Positions 13,901 through 26,889 of a stretch of 64,000 nt of DNA are shown here, piece after piece. The position numbers and the translations under genes are program-made. The notes under the pieces are model-generated. The model had not been told where the DNA came from. It did not search any database and saw only the letters and a list, made by a program, of their open reading frames with translations. Source of the stretch: Auanema rhodensis (lineage: Eukaryota > Nematoda > Chromadorea > Rhabditida > Rhabditidae); assembly GCA_964057225.1 (NCBI GenBank), contig OZ059900.1, positions 6,520,501 to 6,584,500 on the forward strand, read 5' to 3'. The stretch's first letter is position 1; each line of letters opens with the position of its first letter.

Positions 13901-16900
13901 AAATGCGAAAGCCATAACCCTCACGTTTTTTAACTCTATACAACGTGCTTTCGTTCTAATTCATTCTTTTTTCTATTATGCTTTAGCTTTTCTTTTATTT
14001 TTTTTGTTAAAGTGTAGTTATTCTTTTTTCTCTCTTATCTATCCAGTTTTCATCATTCAATTCAAAAATGCTTTCTCTATTTCTATTTCATTCTTTTTCC
14101 AAGAATATAAGCTCTTAAACAGCTCACAAAACTGGCCGTTGTTCTTGCTTTGGCAGTGGCAAGCCATTTAGTACTGCTTGTCATCTTGTGACATCCTCCT
14201 CTCTCAATCTTTCATTTTCTCGTTCAATTTCCTTTTTTATTCTCTTTTATTCCTATCAATCTAGCACAGCGCTTATCTCATATCTGCAATTTTATTCAGC
14301 TTATCTTTCCGCTGGGATATTATTATTTTGCACCTTACTTTTGCATAAGCATTGTTTCATTTGTAATCATGCCATTGTCCTTTTTAAATTTTCGTTGTTT
14401 TGACAATCAGATATTATTATTCTACTTTATAGAGATATCGTGCACTTGCTTTTACTTTTGATACATCTCTCATGTCAAAACTTTCATCTGTTCCATTGAA
14501 AGAGAAACATATTCTCATAGTGAGACATGCTATCCTAATCAGACAGCTAATTAGCCTTCAAAATATTCTTTGCATTCACTTCATTTCGTGCTTTAAAAAC
14601 TCTTATTCACCCATTTGGCAACATTCATATATTTCAATTTCTCAGAAGAAACTGCAAAAACAACAGAGTTGTGCTGTATAGTTTTATCTTTTCACATGCA
14701 ACTAGAGTCTTTATTTTTTCAGAATAATGTTTATATGATAATGATAATAACTAAAGTATTAGTGAATATATTTGGCAAGTACTTTATGTCTTGAACCCAA
14801 TTTTGATTTTTTTAAATTTTAATTATACTTTCTCACTGAATGTCATAAAAAATGGGTATATGTTGCTGGTATTAGCAAGTATTCGCTCTTTTCACCCTTT
14901 TATCTGTTTTTACGTAGAGTGCAATAAGAGTGCATTACGATATAAATTTAGATTAACTTCATTGCCCTTTATGTAATGAGCTTTATTTTAATTTTTCATT
15001 CATCATTTCGTTCTGATAGCTATGTGAGCTGTTTTGCGAGATCTTAAAAAACTTTTACCATTTGAAATCCTTTCCGCAAATCATCCTTGTAAAATAAAAA
15101 GATGTTTTACTTAAATGATTAGAATATGCCCTGTCATGCATGCACTGATGTATTTAACATCAATGTACTTCTCAGATGCAGAAACATTTTGTCTCTTAGT
15201 CATGTGTCTAGAAATGAAAAAAAATGGCTACACATGAAATATTTCAATTATATGAACATTTTAAAGTGTAGCTTAAACGTGTACTATTAGGCTATGTTTT
15301 CAGTTTCTTAAAAAAAGAGAATATCTGGTAGATTTGATGAAAAAATCTGGCTTCAACAAGCAGAAACATCGGATCCAAAAAATAAACAAACGTTTCTCCC
15401 TCTATTCACTAAGCTCATTCATTTCAATTTCTTTGAAATATTTGGTAGATCAGATTGCATCTCTTTTTTTTTTGATTTTTCGACTTGTTCCACTCTTTTT
15501 ACTCCCTCACCGCTTACTCACTGAAGCACATATACTAACATGTGTAACACAGCTACTTGCCAGCCGTTTTTTCATCTCTTGCTTATTCGGATGTGCCTAA
15601 AAAATACATTTTGATTCGGTTACAGAGAAGTAGGAAGTAGAAAGAATATACAAATTAACTTAAACTTTTCTTGTTATTGTTGACATTTGACTGAGGTTTT
15701 CTCGTATAAACAGGCAATTGTGCATCTGCGAAAATTCGTGGTTTTATATCTGTGTGAATTCTTCAATGAAAATTTAGAAATGAATTGAAAGAGTTTTTTC
15801 TTCTTCTTTTTCACATTTTGGATAGTATATATAAAATTCTACTTTATTCTTCAACTATTTCCAACTCGTGTTGTTTCACTTGATGATGTAGTCTCGTTAC
15901 TTCCTCAGACTTCCGAAATCTGAAAACGTAATTTACGTTTCTTTCCGATTGGGTAATGGACCACACATAATTACGTGGCATTCGATCTGATTTGCTCGAA
16001 AATTTGATAAAATTCAGCACAAATCAATCAGTCTGTCAAACTGCTGTAGTGATTTTTCCACTTTTTCATGAAGTTGTCTTCGACATTAAGATCTCAGCGT
16101 CATTTATTTCATAATATATATTTCCTCTGGAAATCCAGCGATTCCAAGAAAAAAGGGAAGAAAATTTTCTCCACTTCCTCATAGTCTTAATGGGCTCGTT
16201 GGTATTGGATAAGGAAATTCAAGCCTTCTAAATCAGTTTTCTGATTTCTTTCGTCAAATACACTGAAAATTAATGCTATTTTCTGTCATCTCTGATAGTT
16301 AAATGAATTGTGAATTGGACAAACAACTGAAAAGGCTTCAAGAATCATAAATAAGATACTGATGGTTTATATAGTATGACTAGAACATAACAAGAAACGA
16401 TAGTCGTCAAATCAGCTTTTTCTACTTTTAAATATTTTTGAAACATACTAAAGCTTGAAACTTAAGAAAAAACTCTCAACACTTTCTGCTTCGGTTTCCA
16501 AAGGAGTTGTCTAATATTTGTTTTATTATGAGATCGTCGATGATCCTATCGAATAATCATGTAAATGCATAATATATCTAATATTATAGTATATGAAACC
16601 TTTACTTTAAAAATAATATATTTCTTCCTGTTTTTAAGTTCAATCTTATAAAATGCAATGAGGTTGTGCAAAAGATTGACTGAGAATGTTTTCAAATTTA
16701 TTATCATAGTTTGCTTATGGCTTAAGCTAAGGTAGTTTTCATTAAATACTTTATCCCGTATCAAGATGTGAAGTTATTTGTTTTTTTTATAAGAAAATTA
16801 TAACAAAAGTTCTATTCTGAAAACTGATTAATAATCTGAACAATACCTTTGAAATAAACATTGCGCTCATAATAATTTTTCACCTTTATTGCGTATTCAT

Positions 16901-19900
16901 TGTTAGAAAGTGAAAAAAGAGTTATCTGTGCTTTTATACAAAGTATTGAGAAATAGTTTTTAAGAATAACAACCTGAACGCGTGCTTACTCTAGGCATGT
17001 TACACCTGGGCGCAAATTCCAAACAAATGGCATACATAATGCAAATGGCAGATTAGAAAGTCATATGAATGGTGCAATATAGTATTGCATATAGTTTATG
17101 CAAGGTACTTGAATTGACTCACGCAAATGATTTCTTGGTTTTTCGTGTTTTTCGTGTTTTTCCAGGTTATTTTTTGGTTGACTTCGTTTTCTATCTTGCT
17201 TTTCTATTTTTAATTTCTGTAGATACTTCATATTTTCTGATGCTCTTGCATCCTCTTATTCTTTTTTCTTTCTGCATTTTCTTTAGTAATTTTAGATTTA
17301 CAAACATACGCACACTTAAGACATTACACACTTAGCCCATTTAATATCTAATTTTATTTTCTCCATTTCTAACATAAATAAACATTTTGTATGATATCTT
17401 CTTCTAATATCTACTTCTGTTCACATTAAACGATTAGTTTCTTTTACTTAAGTTATTTTTCGTTGATTCCATGCAAGTACAGCTGTTTGAAAATGACCTT
17501 TTCTTCTGTAATGTATCTCATCTGTTATAATTTAATCTGCTCTTGATATTTATTCAAAACAGATATTTTGAATTATGCCCTTATGATATATGACTATGTC
17601 GTTTTCAATTAACGATGTAAAAATATATTGATGTCAGAGTTTTACAAGCAATGTTTTGATTTCAAAAAATTTCACTTGACATCTGATCACCAATTTTTTT
17701 TTAGAAATAATCCATGAAAGAGTTTGGAAACTTGCTTTAAACTAGTGGGATATACTTCTCTACTCGGATGACATCACATTATTGATAGTCATAGATTTAA
17801 TCTTCATTTCATCATTGTTTATTGCTCATGTTCATGTTGTGCTACAGGGCAACAACATAACAAACAATATGATACATGTATGTATATCTAGCTAAGTGAA
17901 ATTTAGTTCAATTCTTCGCTTCTTCGTGTTTGACTTTTGTTCCTTTTTTATGTTGTTGTCAGATTTGGTCATGATAGGGAAGAAAAAAATGTTGCTTAAA
18001 CAGATAAAGCATTTCAAAAATTTGAGGAAAAGATAATCTACTCATTTAGAATACAAATCTTTTTTCGCTTCCGCATCAGAAGCATAGCAGCTTGTTAGAA
18101 AGTTAGCGATTTCATTGCGTTTTCTTCTAAATATTTCTGTTCATATTTCTTTTATGAATGTTATTTATGGTGTTATTCTTAATTAGAGTATAATCTGTTA
18201 TTTCTGTTTCGCAAAATGCAGCTTCTTTAGAAGAGCTTAGTATCATTAATCTATGCAAGTATAACATATGCAGAAACAAAAGACACTTTGCCCATCTTTA
18301 TATTCAGTTCATATCTATTTCTACGTCATAACTTACAGACGCTTCTTGACTTATGAATACAATATTTGTTTTGTTTTTGCAACTGTCTTTGAATTATTTT
18401 TCTAAGGATTGCTGCAAATGATGTGAATTCAAAAATTCACCAAAACATTTGGAAATTATTAGAATTTTGTGCTGTTATTCTTATAAACGTCGAAAAGAGT
18501 AATATGAGATTTTTCATTCTGAAATATACTCTGCTCAAATTAAAATAATCTAATTTTTTTCACAAATTATAAAATATCTTGAGAAATATATATATACTTA
18601 GCTAATTATAATCGAATTGCTCTCCGTGCCAAACTTTACCTGTATCTTGACTCTACCACATAATTAAGCAATACGATGTTAACTTAATTTTCTTTTCTAA
18701 TAATTTTTTTATTTAATTATAACATTTGCTCATTGACTACGTTAGTACATGTAGAAAATCAGTCTTTTTCCTCATAATTTCTTCATTTCGTCTTTGTTTT
18801 TTGTTTAAAATACAAAAGCTCCCTCATATATCATGATATACTGGTAAGTTCTGCATGTTTTGATTACATTGTAACTATATTGACTAAGCAGATGCTATTT
18901 TAATATAAAATGAATATAATTCCACTCATCTTTTGATATCCAAAGCGAAATACTGCTGTTTTCACTATAATGACTATTTTCTCAGACAATACAATATATT
19001 TATACATATATGTCAAACAATTTCTCAGTCCCACGTAATTGTGTGCATCATGCCCTAATTTCTCGAGAAATGAAGAAATTTATGTATTCATCATGCTACA
19101 ATTTATGCATGCCAGTTGGTTGAATTTACAATTAAAAATCGGGAAAACGAAAATTTTGAAATATATATTAATTTTGCAAACAATGCTATGAATATGCTTC
19201 ACCGGATATTTCGTAATGATGTCATGAAAAGTTATTGTTCATATTCAATTATAATGCATGATGCTTTGTTTATATTTAGATTATCACTGAACCACAATTA
19301 TTGAACTATGATTTCTAATTTACAAAGAATAATTGTAAACGCATATGTAGCTTTGACATTTTTTTTCTGAACCAATAGAAATCTGGGTTAATAAATATGT
19401 GAGAAAAGCCATGAGGCTATAAGCAATTAAAGTGAAAAATTGTAGTCGTTGGTCTCTTGGCCTATAATTTTCAATTGTAAATATGAGTTTCTATGTATGG
19501 ATTTTGGGAATCTTGTACGCGTCTGCAGGCTGAAAGCCACTGATTTAAACCTGCTATTGGTAATCATGTGAGAGATTGTATTTTCAACGAAAAAACAATA
19601 CTGCGATAGATTTCTTTTTCATTGTTGACAATGGATGGTCTTTGAATAGATTTGAGACAAACGAAGCATGTGGCCCCCTTATGAGAAAGGAATGTTTGAT
19701 CATGTAGAATAGTTTGACGAAGATGAAGTTAGCAAGTAGTAAAAGGATGAAAACAGGGTGAAAAAAAAGAAAAGTGAGGAAATTGATAAATAGAGAGAAA
19801 ACGGAAATGAAAGAGTAAATATATAAAGCTACAGGGAGAAAAAGGATAATAAAATTAGCTTTCTAAAAATCTTTTTTGCGTATAACCCAATGGATTCCCG

Positions 19901-21500
19901 GTCAGTCAGGCCATAATTTTTAAAAAGCTCCTTCATTTATCTTCTAAGTAATAAATTCGCTAAGTGAGTATAATATGATTTTTCTTTATTTAATTCTGCT
20001 TGTCTACTTTGATTGCCGCACATGCTCAACTCATTTATTCTCTGAGGCGTTTTTAGTGTCCATAGATAATAAAGAAAAAAAGTTTAGACGATTTATGAGC
20101 CATCATTTGAGATGCTTTAATCATGATGCTGCTATTAGCAACCAGTTAAACTAAGTTGCCTTAATGAGTTCATGCTGTCAGCTGTTTATATGCTTTTGAT
20201 CTCTTTTGGGAGGAATTCACCACATCCGTGAATATAAAATTTTGTTGAATAACAAAGCGAAAAGTATGATGATGAAAGCTGAATCTGTACAGAATGAAGA
20301 TTAAGCGTTTGCTAGAAAAATCCATACATTTGAAATTTATGCTGTTCTCATATGAGATCTAGTCAATAGTATGGGTAGATTCTGTAGATAATTCTTGCTT
20401 CGAGAAATACGCAGAGATATCGTAAGTTCACACACTGCAATTGTTAGTCATGTACATATTCATGTGTTGAGAATCACGTTTTACTTCAACTTAGATATGC
20501 ATGAAATGAAAATAAAAAATGAATGCACAAGCATGAAAATCTTTATATGATATTTTTGAAAAATTTGAAATTTCAATAAGTACATGGCCTAGCATTGAAC
20601 AAAAATATTGGTATTCAACCTGTATGTTTTCTTAGTTGAAAAATTTTTTTCCATGTTCAAGTATGAATTAAAATTCTTTTAACAACAGAGATAAGAGCAT
20701 TGCAGCACTTTGCTGTTTTCTGATTTACAAATAACCTATGCAACGCTTTCGGATGTGTTGAAATACGTGCTCGTTTTGTTTTCCACCTTTCCGGGTGGCT
20801 GTTTAATAGATATTGAACAATTAGTTCAAAATCAACAATGAATGTTATTCGAATTTTAAAAATAGTATTTCTTAATTACGAATATTGACTTTTGTTTTTA
20901 CTATATGAAATGTTCTTTACGTGAAAATCTTGTCAGTTTTTTTTGCAAATACTTTCATATTCCGTGCAGGCAGTGATGTTTTTACCTCAACATCTTCTGT
21001 CTTCTTGAAGAACTCTTGAATATCTTGAACTCTCTTATATATTTCATCCTGTTTCACATGCAGACACTGATTCCTTTCTCAATACATTGTTCTGTCTCTT
21101 TCAATTTCCGTTGGCGCCTTCGTCGAGTCTCATGCACTTAATCCAAATCTCTTTCGATTCTGCCTCTTCATTGCTTCTACTCTTTTTCTGAGAGCAAGCA
21201 GAACGCGTTTCACGCATGTGAAAGACGAGCAAGACTAACAAGGGTGACATCGTCTTCTGACTGCTATTCGGTTTAACAGCTTGAAAGGCAACCAGATTCA
21301 CGTCTGGCCGTTCAGCCCTCCCATATTCCAGCTGTCTACTGGTTGGTCGTTTAGTCATTTTTGGTCGTTTTTCTTGGATTTCAACAAACCAAGAAAACCT
21401 ATTGGCTATCCCATCTTCTCAAACATCAACCCCCTCGTTTCTCAGCTCCTCCTTCTTTCACTACCAATTCACTTGATCCCAAGACCAAGCCTGAGCACTC
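4920..21500. other. Long AT-rich gene-poor stretch
   Basis: About 16.5 kb in which I find no exon chain, no tRNA-like box pair and no recognisable transposon protein. Short open frames (for example near 8750, 10100, 12680, 13880, 15340 and 17070) are rich in F/L/I/Y/S. They look like translation of AT- or pyrimidine-rich DNA, not protein. Local simple sequence includes a TACATA-type run near 6773-6795 and pyrimidine-rich patches at about 13880-14400 and 21000-21500. It could hold long introns, regulatory DNA or decayed transposons that cannot be recognised by eye. Confidence 0.5.
6773..6795. repeat. Short TACATA-type tandem repeat
   Basis: About four imperfect copies of a 6-bp TACATA-like unit in AT-rich DNA. 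No function is indicated. Confidence 0.6.
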
Positions 21501-21553
21501 ATCTTCTGTCGTGAAGAATATTTTTGTCAACTACCTAAGACAATCTAGTAAAC

Positions 21554-23382
21554 ATGATCCCAACTCCATCTACAACACTTCGTGTTGATTTCTCTATGTC
21601 GTCATTTTTCTCATCAGCAATTATGCCAATATTTAGCCGTACACCTGACGGTCATAAAGAACAACAGCTTCATAATCATCTTCTTCAACAACTTCAATTT
21701 CGTCATAAGTCCTACCAACCTCACCGTCTTCCACTAGGCCCAACTCGTCGAATGGAGCACTATGTGGATGCATATGGTGCAGATCCCTATGCGGATATGC
21801 CGATTCATATCAAGCCTGATTTAGCAGGAGTAAGTTTACTTGAGATTTTAATATTGTTGTTGTACTTTGGGTCTTGTGAAATATGTTAGTACATGCTAGT
21901 GTGTCAACTGCTTCATCCATCATCGATTGTGTGCGATAATTGTGGTTTGCACGATGTGATTTGTGACAAAATTTAAAAAATACCGTATTATAACATATTT
22001 CATGCATCATCTGCCAATCTGTGTCGTGATATGTGTATATAATATAAACAAACATTACGGTAATGTTAAATCATACTTCTGACTGGCATCTGAAAATTAC
22101 TAGGTTAAGCAAGCTATCAAGCATATGCCTGGAAAAGCTTTACATGATTTTATTTTTTTTTATATATTTTATAATATCATTTTTCGAGAAAAGACTAGAA
22201 TTACCAGAGAAGCCTCTAATCACAAAGGTTTTTTCGCGTGATGTTTCATTGTCTGGTTTTAAAAATTGTAAAGCATTTCAAAGCATTTTGCACACAATCC
22301 TTGTCATTTTTTTTGTAAATCAAATATAATACTATAGAATTAAATATATACTTCACTAGATATAATAAATATAGTTTAGATAGTATAATGTTAGTACACC
22401 TTTCCTATCGGCATGCTCTTCCAACCACAAATTATAACACTTCACCCCAAAACTATATCACCTTGTTATTTGAATCTCTATTATTTTATATGTACCGGCA
22501 TCTAATGTTTATAAATTTTCATGTGCCAACCTGGGCAATCTGGCTCTTCGCTCTATGTACGGTCATCATAGCTGCTGTTCTTCTTCTTGATTATTGCGTC
22601 ATTCGTCGTAACGCTCTAGGAAACACCTGCTGTGCACGTGCTCGCCAAAAACGTCCGGCTCCAACACATCAGAAGCGATCTACGAATATGTTGTTGAATG
22701 TATGAGTCATACTTCTTCTACTTCTTCTTCCACTTTTTCTATATCAAACTATAAGTATCTAATATGCTATACACCTATTCTATACCAACTTCTTCAACTA
22801 TCACTTCCTTTTCGTTTTTCCAATCTATTTTATTACATTTTCACCTATTTAAACAAGAGCAGTTTTAGTTATCATAAAATATATCATTAAGAAAATTGGC
22901 TTCATATCATTGTAATTATTCATTTTTAGCCAACTAGTTGCCAATTTTCTTCAATTTACTCTTTTAAAGACTGAATGCATAGTTTCTGTTCAAGTAAATC
23001 AATAACTGAATAGTTATTTCAAATTTTAAAGCATGAAAAGACATTATTTATACTATACTACAGTAATATCAACTTCAAAAAATAATTACTAATTTGAAAA
23101 ATTACATAATCATAAAGAATAATTAGAAAACATGCAATATTAGTCAAATCTAAAATGAACGATGTATGATTTAATTTTTACTTCATTTAAAAAAAAAGTC
23201 TTCTTCTGTTTTGAAATTAACAGAAAATGGAAAAGAAAACTAAGTCATATTACTATATTTCTGCTTCTTTTTTCTGTCTATCATCTAATAGCACGTTTGA
23301 CAGTAGTGTTTAGTTAAGCTTTTTTTCATTCCAGAAACTGAATCGGCAGCCGGTAACGGTCCACTCAGATGCAGACGTATAG
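21554..23382 (+). CDS. Small single-pass membrane protein (unrecognised family)
   Basis: Proposed three-exon model: 21554-21829, 22523-22699 and 23335-23382, giving 166 residues in one frame. Exon 1 ends at a strong donor (GGA then GTAAGT). Exon 2 ends at a good donor (AAT then GTATGAG). Exon 3 starts after a textbook acceptor (TTTTTTTCATTCCAG) and closes after 15 codons with TAG. Exon 2 encodes a clear membrane helix, about residues 95-119 (TWAIWLFALCTVIIAAVLLL in its core). It is followed by a basic, cysteine-containing tail (C117, C128-C129, then several Arg/Lys) that suggests a cytoplasmic C-terminus with possible palmitoylation. Exon 1 is rich in His, Gln and Pro. Oddity: the exon 1 and exon 2 frames meet exactly before GTG at 22523, but the preceding bases are TTTTCAT, not TTTTCAG. 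I do not recognise the family. The start ATG and the first junction are the least certain parts. Confidence 0.5.
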
Positions 23383-23389
23383 CGTGAAT

Positions 23390-24240
23390 AGTTTTAGACA
23401 GCTTGTAGTAAAGTACTCTATTTCTTGATATCTGGCTGTTCTCCTCTTGTTTTTTCTAACTCTCTTCTTTTTAATAACATTCAGTCAATTAATATGCTTC
23501 ATGTTCTTCAACGAAACTAATTTTAGCAAGAATAAACTTAGTTAAAATGTCTTGTATCCCAATTTCCACTTCCCTTACCTAAAATGTTTTAAATTCAAAG
23601 TTTGCATCCATAGTTGAAATTCATGTCTGCAACAGTCCCGGCTGTTCTACAAATGCACTTATCTTAAAGAAATTTCGAACACAACTTATTTATTTGCATC
23701 AGAGTACACTTGACTTTAAAAACAAAATTTAAAGCAGAACAGCTACGGGACTGTCCAGACGATAACTTCTTGATGGTCGTATGAAATGAAATGGTTAACT
23801 CGATTTTTAATTTTTTTTTTGCTTTTACTAAAGCATCATGGTCATTTGAATTGAATTCATAACAACACCGCTATGTTACTATTTTTAACTATCATTCATT
23901 ATTGTATTATATATAAACTCTTTTTTTCTGCTTATTATCAAGCTGAAATTCACAAAAAAGTCTTTCTCCACCAAGTTTAGAAACAGGTGATGTAAAATAA
24001 AATACCGACACTCACCTTGAAATGATGTAGTGCAGAGCTTCTTTATTTTCTTTTCACTGCATCCATTTTCCGACTACCGAAAGGTAGAACTTTTTTCTGT
24101 TTTTATCTATTGTTTATCACTTATTCATTGTATTTTGTGGTTTGTTGAGTTAACCAAATAAATTAATATACATATATATTGTTAATTTCATTTATTGTTA
24201 TTTTACAAGCGGTAGATATTTGAATATGACATGATAAATT
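23390..24240. other. Intergenic sequence
   Basis: AT-rich sequence with no supportable exon, RNA gene or repeat after the stop of the small membrane-protein gene. I could not place its polyadenylation site with confidence. Confidence 0.4.
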
Positions 24241-24422
24241 GTGCATTGTGTCATCACTGTTCGTGAACCAAATAATTTATTGTGTTACAAAGTACAGGCT
24301 TTGAGAATGATTGGTATACACGGTGCGAGGAAACGTTGTAACGACAGCGAAAGTTTTTATGAGAAAGGAAAATATACTTATTCTTCCTCCTTTCATGAGT
24401 GCAGTCAAGGAACCAGTTTTTT

Positions 24423-24424
<2 letters not shown>

Positions 24425-24478
<54 letters not shown>
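24425..24478. repeat. (GA)n microsatellite
   Basis: A nearly pure AG dinucleotide tract of about 54 bp with a single ATAG interruption near 24461. Open frames that cross it translate as alternating Arg/Glu and are not evidence of a gene. Confidence 0.95.
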
Positions 24479-24479
24479 T

Positions 24480-24690
24480 TTTTCACATAAAAGGTGGAGC
24501 AGTTCGAATTGGAAATGCCCTTGGAGGGATAACAGATATTGTGAACAAAGAATGGGAAGATGTTCCAAAAATAGTGATTGTGATGCCGCGCTGAAGGCAA
24601 AGGCAGTTAGGAATTGGCTGCTTGTTAAGAACTTGAATACGAGAATTTATCGGATAGTTACGAAAATGCAAAAAGAGATGTAGAACATGA
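24480..24690 (+). pseudogene. Possible decayed coding fragment, family unknown
   Basis: Right after the GA tract, about 110 bp reads without stops into a protein-like string (VRIGNALGGITDIVNKEW is part of it) and ends in TGA at 24591-24593. A second frame then continues the protein-like character to about 24681 (KNLNTRIYRIVTKMQKEM, then TAG). That would fit a frameshifted remnant. There are no clear splice sites or start, and no family match that I can name. It may be chance. Confidence 0.15.
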
Positions 24691-26540
24691 AGCTCGAGTT
24701 TTGCAAATGTGCTTTGAAATTGGGTAATTTGGTTGTGTTATGGATACAACCATGTTCTTGATTCTTTACAGCTATTTCTATGCTGATATTTTATACTCTC
24801 AGTTAAAATCTGGAAAATACAAGTACTAAATGTGTTGTTCTTGGTTTGCATACTTAGTCAGAAACTCTCTTTTTCATGAAGAATCAGAAATAGGCCAGTT
24901 CACTAAATTAAACAGGTGACTAAGGTTGTATTTTACACAATATTTCTTCATATTTTGCTATATATTATAGCTTTTATCACATTTCTTCTGATTAAATTTT
25001 TGCTTAGGATATTTTTTTCTCTAAAACAGGCTTATACAAAGTAAGGAACTTCTATCTCTATTGTAAGGGGCTTCTTTTGTATATTTTTTTCTATACTGCA
25101 ATAGTACACCGAAAACGTTGCATTTATAGTTTATATATTTTATTTTTACTCATTTGGGTGAGAAAATAAATGAAAATGTGACGGTTATAGATTGTGGGGA
25201 AAAAACCGCTCCTTTTGCCTCGAATTTGACCGTTCCTTCAAGGACGTACCTCATCGGATTCAAAAATGACTGTTTCTGAAGAAACAATTGTTAATCTAAG
25301 CAGGAAAATATGTTATGATGTAAGAAATTATAAAGAGAAGCGGCTCCTCAGAGACTCATTATACAGTATCTTTGTATTGAAATCATGTTATATTTTGAAT
25401 ATGTATGTCTCTTTATATCATGTGCGTCTGGTGGCAATTCTAGTTCTTGAACTTTAAATGATTCATGCAACGAAAAAACGATGATTAAAGGGCGCGTGGC
25501 ATATTGAAGATCAGTTTCTTTACTATAAGTTTTTTTTCGTTCTTGATTGTTTCAATCATTATTAACACAAAAAATGGTTTTGCGCTTTGTAAGTGCGATA
25601 AGCAAGATGTTATCATCAAAACTGAAACAACATAAACTAAAAGCAACACATTTGTTTTATGAAGATGAAGATATTGAGATTTTATTATTTTCGCGAAAAC
25701 CTACAAGAACCTTCTACATATGATTTGCAGGAGTCTATATACATTTAAAATTTCAAAATATGTTCATGTTGTTCAAAAAAACTATTGTATATAATCTCTT
25801 CACTGAATAAAACATTTTGACCCCTGAATATTATATTTATTCAGCTAAATGTCAGAAATAACAAGAACGTCTTATATTAGTAATCAAATCTATATTGAGA
25901 TAATAAGGAAACTAAAAGACAAGGCATTTCTAGTGAGGAAATGCTTTCATATTTTTATAGTGAGCTTCAGCATTTAACTATATTATAGCAAGAATGAATA
26001 CTACAAATGAGATACAAGTCTCACATTTGACTATAAACATATTTTTATAAAATTAATTCGATTAAAAGAGAATTTGTTAATGATAATATCGGTGCAGTTT
26101 TGTGACGAAATGAGGTTTTGGATAAGCAACAGTGACATCAAAAATTTCCAAATTGAGCTTAGTATCCTTAAAAGTTATCGTTCTAATAGTTTACTTCTAA
26201 AAGCTACAATAATAACAAAGTTATTTTGAATTCATTGTAGCCGGCAACAAAAAAAGGAAACTGACGTACACATCTGATTTTATCTACAAAAAAACATTGA
26301 AGTGGTCACAATGGCATATAGAAATTGTCCAGCTGCGTATCTCGTGTACATTATTCCATGCTATTAGAGTCTTTCTTATCCAATATATTTTTTTTGTGTG
26401 GCTAAGTATTGTTCAGCTTTGCGTTTCAAAGAATTTCAGAGAAAAAAATCAGAAAAAATTTTTTATGTGAAGCGCTATACGCAAAATAACGCCATTCAAT
26501 AATAACCTTTCGTTATGAAGAAAAAAAAAGCAAGGTTATG
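24690..26540. other. Intergenic AT-rich sequence
   Basis: No gene supported. An open frame at 25266-25457 has no splice context or family resemblance. GC-richer short motifs begin only near 26470, ahead of the RING1-like gene. Confidence 0.4.
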
Positions 26541-26640
26541 TTGCGTGGCGGGTCGAATCGCGCTCTACCGAGAAAATATTGACCCACTTTATGTGGCGTC
26601 ACTGCAAGAATACGCGCCATTCTAAAAAAATCGGCGTAAT
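26540..26640 (+). promoter_or_regulatory. GC-rich promoter-like island upstream of the RING1-type gene
   Basis: In otherwise very AT-rich DNA this ~100 bp contains TGGCGGG (26546-26552), a GCGCTCTACCGAG segment, TGGCGTCA (26594-26601) and GCGCCA (26614-26619). The TGGCGGG and GCGCCA elements resemble E2F-type sites and face each other. The island is about 250 bp upstream of the start codon, so it is a reasonable core promoter candidate. Factor assignment is speculative. Confidence 0.35.
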
Positions 26641-26889
26641 GATGCTTATTTATGTTTTGAAAAACAGTGAGAAATACGATAATATTATTTCGTACTTTCT
26701 ATTTTGTAATCTATTTCGTATAAGCTAATATAGTGAAGTTTCTCTTTCTATATTCATACTTATTTTCGTATTTTATTCTTTTTTGCCTTATTGCTGAAAT
26801 TAATAATCGCATGTTTTAAGCATAATACTATTGATTTTGAAATTTATTGTAGGTATTTAATATTTCGTGTTATAATTATAGAACTTGTG

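Noticed and set aside
15875-15930. C/D-box snoRNA candidate (TGATGAT near 15881 and CTGA about 45 bp later)
   Set aside because: The boxes are too close together and no terminal stem is visible.
22388-22522. Upstream extension of the membrane exon from an ATG at 22388
   Set aside because: The extra residues are AT-driven, the stretch has no acceptor in the phase of the strong upstream donor, and the protein-like sequence starts only at 22523.
24241-24594. 117-codon frame through the GA tract
   Set aside because: A third of it is the Arg/Glu translation of the microsatellite; only the part after 24480 looks remotely coding.
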